NCBI GenBank assembly: GCA_002686995.1
Contig: NYZC01000163.1
Location: 1-50,120, forward strand
Length of the DNA stretch: 50,120 nucleotides
Origin: Phycisphaeraceae bacterium
GTDB lineage: Bacteria > Planctomycetota > Phycisphaerae > Phycisphaerales > Phycisphaeraceae
Direction: 5' to 3'
The notes below the pieces were generated by a model. It worked only from the letters and a program-made list of their open reading frames with translations, ran no database searches and was not told the DNA's origin. Made by a program: the position numbers and the translations under genes. The stretch's first letter is position 1. Every line of letters starts with the position of its first letter. Shown here piece by piece: positions 50,048 to 50,120 of this stretch.

Positions 50048-50120
50048 GGTAGGAGCCGCCCTTTCGGGCGGCCCCCCGCACAGATCCCAGCGTGCGGGAC
50101 TACCGCACTGGGCTCCTACC
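50048..50120. repeat. Nested inverted repeat at the window end
   Basis: Outer arms GGTAGGAGCC (50048-50057) and GGCTCCTACC (50111-50120) enclose GCCGCCC-TTTC-GGGCGGC (50055-50072) and CCCGCA/TGCGGG (50075-50098). It may continue past the window. It resembles REP-type palindromic sequences of other bacteria. Confidence 0.8.

Noticed and set aside
1..50120. tRNA or rRNA genes
   Set aside because: I read the gaps for clover-leaf arms and T-loop (GTTCGA) sequences in context and found no complete gene; the nested palindrome at 50048 lacks anticodon and T-arm features.

Overview
This is a high-GC bacterial chromosome segment. Two secreted proteins end in a PEP-CTERM sorting signal (PEPASV, hydrophobic stretch, RRRR). 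The first 15 kb is an exopolysaccharide cluster of the type linked to exosortase. Many genes lack a Shine-Dalgarno and seem leaderless, and long AT-poor intergenic regions carry palindromic and heptameric repeats. Together these suggest a planctomycete-like organism, perhaps Phycisphaerae. That placement is inference; no rRNA or tRNA gene is visible.

Layout. 81-761: trmB. 1128-15258: exopolysaccharide synthesis and export. In order these are the initiating phosphoglycosyl transferase, Wza-like export lipoprotein, Wzz-like chain-length protein, locus ATPase, tyrosine autokinase, glycosyltransferase, polysaccharide deacetylase (minus strand), Wzm/Wzt-type ABC exporter, a second glycosyltransferase, a methyltransferase fusion and a family-2 glycosyltransferase (minus strand). 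No exosortase gene lies in the window. 15567-19903: pyruvate kinase, a Rieske protein fused to a long helical domain, and a DUF1287 lipoprotein.

19937-31147 (minus strand): a compact seven-gene set. It holds an unrecognised 281-residue protein, a PqqD-like (RRE fold) protein, an FtsX/MacB permease, its ATPase, a 1567-residue fusion of a degenerate M28 peptidase with an FtsX permease, an OPT-like polytopic protein and a second ATPase. ATGA overlaps tie the central genes together. This is the best candidate for an undescribed system: a two-permease, two-ATPase ABC machine with a peptide-binding accessory protein.

31272-49957: a Cu/Zn superoxide dismutase lipoprotein without its disulfide cysteines, then genes for glycan or glycoside handling. 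These are a NodB deacetylase, a five-Asp-box sialidase-like protein, a GH2-like/DUF4091-like protein, a 1280-residue LamG-CARDB protein and three paralogous propeller glycosidase-like proteins. Two paralogous PEP-CTERM proteins flank part of this region, each with a canonical sigma-70-type promoter, a long leader and the same terminator hairpin. A BrnT/BrnA toxin-antitoxin pair lies between.

Non-coding structure is unusually rich. A two-armed palindromic element occurs five times (17 kb, 34.3 kb, 37.1 kb, 41.2 kb, 48.4 kb). A perfect 20-bp-arm palindrome overlaps the -10 of one propeller gene, and most of it recurs upstream of another. A -10 hexamer lies exactly 6 nt before the ATG of at least five genes. 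Four heptamer tandem arrays and two inverted copies of a 57-bp repeat are also present.
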